From Rubrivivax sp. (GTDB taxonomy: Bacteria > Pseudomonadota > Gammaproteobacteria > Burkholderiales > Burkholderiaceae_C): a stretch of DNA of 64,000 nucleotides. The translations under genes and the position numbers were made by a program. Positions 61,572 to 64,000 of this stretch are shown here, piece by piece (the first letter of the stretch is position 1; every line of letters begins with the position of its first letter). Location: positions 434,001 to 498,000 of the forward strand of contig JAHBZT010000003.1 of assembly GCA_019635315.1 (NCBI GenBank), given 5' to 3'. Under the pieces are notes generated by a model. It made no database searches and was not told where the DNA came from. It worked only from the letters and a program-made list of their open reading frames with translations.

Positions 61572-62242
61572 TGAACGCGACCCGCCCGAACCGACGCTTC
61601 GACCTCATCGTCTTCGACTGGGACGGCACGCTGTACGACAGCACCGGCCTCATCGTGCAGTGCATCCAGGCCGCCTGCCGCGACGTCGGCGCGGCGGTGC
61701 CCAGCGACGAGCAGGCCGCCTACGTGATCGGCCTCGGGCTGCAGGACGCGCTGCGCCACGCCGCGCCCGACATCCCGCGCGAGCGCTACCCGGAGCTGGC
61801 GCAGCGCTACCGCCACCACTACTTCGCGCAGCAGGACGCGCTGGTGCTGTTCCCGGGCGTCATCGAGATGCTGGCGGCGCTGAAGCAGCGCAGCCACCTG
61901 CTGGCGGTGGCCACCGGCAAGGCGCGGCGCGGGCTGGACCTGGCGCTGGCGAATGCGCAGCTGCACGGCGTCTTCGACGCCACGCGCACCGCCGACGAGA
62001 CGGCCAGCAAGCCGCACCCGCTGATGCTGCACGAGCTGATGGCCGAGCTGGACGTGACGCCCGATCGCACGCTGATGATCGGCGACACCACGCACGACCT
62101 GCTGCTGGCGCGCAATGCCGGCACGCCGCGCGTGGCGGTCAGCTACGGCGCGCACGAGCCGGCGGCCTTCGACGAACACGAGCCGCTGTTCGTCGCGCAC
62201 TCGACGCGCGAGCTGCACGACTGGCTGCTCGCCCAGGCCTGA
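61571..62242 (+). CDS. HAD-family phosphatase, phosphoglycolate-phosphatase-like
   Basis: This 223-residue HAD hydrolase has motif I VFDWDGTLYDS, with nucleophile D16 and acid-base D18, motif II VATGK, the motif III Lys in ASKPHPLML, and motif IV MIGDTTHDLLLARNAG. The helical cap covers about 25-95. It resembles Gph-like phosphatases; the true substrate may be a nucleotide or sugar phosphate. It shares one base with the rluC stop and is followed by the Rieske gene, a common betaproteobacterial set. Confidence 0.88.
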   Translation: MNATRPNRRFDLIVFDWDGTLYDSTGLIVQCIQAACRDVGAAVPSDEQAAYVIGLGLQDALRHAAPDIPRERYPELAQRYRHHYFAQQDALVLFPGVIEMLAALKQRSHLLAVATGKARRGLDLALANAQLHGVFDATRTADETASKPHPLMLHELMAELDVTPDRTLMIGDTTHDLLLARNAGTPRVAVSYGAHEPAAFDEHEPLFVAHSTRELHDWLLAQA

Positions 62243-62258
62243 CGCCGCCCGCCCCACG

Positions 62259-62693
62259 ATGTCCGACCTGCCGCCGCCGAGCTGGGCGCGCGACCCGGTG
62301 CCCGGGCGCGAACGCCTGTGCAGCTCGGCCGAACTCGCCGAGCGCGGCCGCGCCTGGGTCTGGGACGTGCTCGAGTACGGCCGCCCGGCGCGCGCCTTCG
62401 CGCTGCGCTTCGACGGCACCGTGCGCGCCTACCTGAACCGCTGCGCCCATGTGCCGGCCGAGATGGACTGGCAGCCCGGCGAGTTCCTGGACAGCGACCG
62501 CCGCTGGATCCTGTGCTCCATCCACGGCGCCGCCTACGAGCCGGCCGACGGCCGCTGCGTCGGCGGCCCCTGCGGACGCGGGCGCCTGCAGGCGATCGCC
62601 GTCGACGAGAGCGACGGCGAGGTGTATTGGTATCCTTCCCGCGACATCCGGCCGGTGCCCTTCGACGAGCCCGCCGCCACGCCACCCCCATGA
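62259..62693 (+). CDS. Rieske [2Fe-2S] domain protein
   Basis: This small cytoplasmic ferredoxin-like protein has 144 residues. The cluster ligands are C62 and H64 (LNRCAHVPAEMDW) and C86 and H89 (ILCSIHGAAYEPADG). CVGGPCGRGRLQAI follows, as in Rieske ferredoxins. No oxygenase catalytic domain is fused, so it is a stand-alone electron carrier. Its partner is not apparent; it lies between a phosphatase gene and sppA, and overlaps sppA by ATGA. Confidence 0.9.
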   Translation: MSDLPPPSWARDPVPGRERLCSSAELAERGRAWVWDVLEYGRPARAFALRFDGTVRAYLNRCAHVPAEMDWQPGEFLDSDRRWILCSIHGAAYEPADGRCVGGPCGRGRLQAIAVDESDGEVYWYPSRDIRPVPFDEPAATPPP

Positions 62694-63763
62694 ACCCCGA
62701 CAACGATCGCCCGACCGAAGGCGCCGGCACGCCCGCGCCAGCGCCGCCGTTCTTCGGCGAGGACTTCCGCGGCGCCGCGGCGGGCAGCGCCGCTGCGCCG
62801 GCGCCTATGCCGCCCCTGGGGCCGGCCGCGGCCGCGCGCGGCAGCGGCCTCGAGGAACGCCTCGAACGCCTGGGCCGCGAACTGCTGCGCCAGCAGCGGG
62901 CCGACCGCCGCTGGCGCCTAATCTTCCGCCTCGCCTGGCTGGGGCTGGCGCTGGCCATCGCGTGGGCGCTGTTCTCCGACCGCGTGGTGCCGGGGCCGCC
63001 GAGCACGCCGCACACGGCGCTCGTCGAGGTGCGCGGCACGATCGACGCCGAGGGCGAGGCGAGCGCCGAACGCCTGGTCTCGGCGCTGCGCAGCGCCTTC
63101 GAGGACCCGGGCGCGCAGGCCGTCGTGCTGCGCATCAACTCCCCCGGCGGCAGCCCGGTGCAGAGCGGCATCGTCAACGACGAGATCCGGCGCCTGAAGG
63201 CCCTGCACGGCAAGAAGGTCTATGCCGTGGTCGAGGAGATCTGCGCCTCCGGCGCCTACTACATCGCGGTCGCGGCCGACGAGATCTACGTCGACAAGGC
63301 CAGCCTGGTCGGCAGCATCGGCGTGCTGATGGACGGCTTCGGCTTCGTCGAGGCGATGAAGAAGCTCGGCATCGAGCGCCGGCTGCTGACCGCCGGCGAG
63401 CACAAGGGCATGCTGGACCCGTTCAGCCCCCAGGACGCCAAGCAGACGGCGCTGGCGCAGGCGATGATCGACCAGGTGCACCAGCAGTTCATCACCACCG
63501 TTCGCGAAGGCCGCGGCGAGCGGCTGAAGGAGACGCCGGAAACCTTCTCCGGCCTGTTCTGGAACGGCGAGCAGGCGGTGCAGCTGGGCCTGGCCGACGC
63601 GATGGGCAACCTGGACCATGTCGCGCGCGAAGTGATCAAGGCCGAGGACATCGTCGACTACACGCCGCGCGAGAACGTCGCCGAGCGGCTGGCCAAGCGC
63701 TTCGGCGCCGGCGTCGGCGCGGGCGCGGTGAAGGCGCTGCGCGAGCTGGCGCCGATGCGCTGA
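62690..63763 (+). CDS. sppA: Signal peptide peptidase SppA (S49 family)
   Basis: This membrane-anchored serine protease degrades released signal peptides. Its 357 residues begin with a Pro/Ala-rich cytoplasmic tail of about 75 residues, then one helix (LIFRLAWLGLALAIAWALF). VLRINSPGGSPVQSG is the oxyanion region, S187 in EEICASGAYYIAVAADEIYV is the nucleophile, and K239 in LTAGEHKGMLDPFSP is the probable base, 52 residues later as in the B. subtilis enzyme. It is the short, single-domain form. Confidence 0.92.
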   Translation: MNPDNDRPTEGAGTPAPAPPFFGEDFRGAAAGSAAAPAPMPPLGPAAAARGSGLEERLERLGRELLRQQRADRRWRLIFRLAWLGLALAIAWALFSDRVVPGPPSTPHTALVEVRGTIDAEGEASAERLVSALRSAFEDPGAQAVVLRINSPGGSPVQSGIVNDEIRRLKALHGKKVYAVVEEICASGAYYIAVAADEIYVDKASLVGSIGVLMDGFGFVEAMKKLGIERRLLTAGEHKGMLDPFSPQDAKQTALAQAMIDQVHQQFITTVREGRGERLKETPETFSGLFWNGEQAVQLGLADAMGNLDHVAREVIKAEDIVDYTPRENVAERLAKRFGAGVGAGAVKALRELAPMR

Positions 63764-63768
63764 GCGGC

Positions 63769-64000
63769 ATGGCCACCGAAGAGGACCGGCCGCTGCCGGC
63801 CGGCGAGCGCTGGGCGGTCGCGCTGCAGCACCTGCTGCCCAAGCAGGCGCTGACGGCACTGGCCGGCGCGGTGGCCGGCGCGCGCGGCGGCGCGGCGACG
63901 ACGGCACTGATCCGCTGGTTCATCGCTCGCTACGGCGTCGACATGGCCGAGGCCGCGCAGCCCGACCCCGCGCGTTATGCGACCTTCAACGACTTCTTCA
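63769..64000 (+). CDS. psd: Phosphatidylserine decarboxylase (5' part; runs off window end)
   Basis: Only 77 codons are present. The segment reads ERWAVALQHLLPKQALTALA, then IRWFIARYGVDMAEAAQPDP and YATFNDFF, which is the N-terminal signature of Psd. The enzyme makes phosphatidylethanolamine from phosphatidylserine in the inner membrane. The pyruvoyl-forming LGST motif lies beyond the window. The start is the ATG at 63769, five bases after sppA. Confidence 0.9.
   Translation, partial: MATEEDRPLPAGERWAVALQHLLPKQALTALAGAVAGARGGAATTALIRWFIARYGVDMAEAAQPDPARYATFNDFF

Overview
The window is a single high-GC chromosomal stretch whose gene order and protein sequences point to a betaproteobacterium of the order Burkholderiales, probably the Rubrivivax/Leptothrix/Ideonella side. 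The strongest evidence is the contiguous run yceD-rpmF-plsX-fabH-fabD-fabG-acpP-fabF-rpoE-rseA-rseB-mucD-lepA-lepB-DUF4845-rnc-era-recO-pdxJ-acpS-nagZ. No rRNA, tRNA, CRISPR array or intact insertion sequence was seen.

Region 1 (1-1162) is the 5' part of lysS on the minus strand. Region 2 (1307-10939) is a tightly packed plus-strand glycan operon with three methyltransferases, a flippase-like membrane protein, a GT4 and an ExoA-like GT2 glycosyltransferase, a DegT-type aminotransferase, a short PglC-like phosphoglycosyl transferase and a PglF/WbpM-like 4,6-dehydratase. The last three form a bacillosamine-type module that lacks the acetyltransferase.

Region 3 (10940-13627) is a junction with gene debris. 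It holds a frameshifted copy of the dehydratase 3' end, the P-loop fragment of an AAA ATPase, an imperfect direct repeat that brackets both, and a secreted beta-helix protein of pectate-lyase type. Region 4 (30853 down to 13628, minus strand) is a complete Wzx/Wzy-type polysaccharide operon: Wza-like exporter, Wzz-like chain-length protein, flippase, asparagine synthase, Wzy-like polymerase, three GT4 transferases, a methyltransferase, a three-enzyme UDP-L-N-acetyl-6-deoxyhexosamine pathway, and a lipoprotein with a transglutaminase-like Cys-His-Asp triad. The two glycan operons converge on the junction.

Region 5 (30987-33634) has a WecA-like initiating transferase and the RNA helicase rhlE. 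Region 6 (33654-46824) carries the RsmI-like/Maf pair, a GST, the fatty-acid operon and the sigma-E module (rpoE, rseA, rseB, mucD) ending at a strong terminator. The next 620 bp hold a compact candidate small RNA with its own terminator in front of lepA. Region 7 (47445-57000) is lepA through nagZ, in which neighbouring genes often share start and stop bases, followed by two unrecognised genes: a Tat-type exported protein and a small membrane protein. Region 8 (57082-64000) is rne, its long divergent leader, rluC, a HAD phosphatase, a Rieske protein, sppA and the start of psd.

In outline, the housekeeping blocks supply lipid precursors, envelope-stress control and RNA decay. The first 31 kb build and export at least one, and probably two, surface polysaccharides. 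Gene starts were chosen from family lengths, overlaps and visible ribosome sites. All functional names are by recognition of sequence motifs, without database searches.
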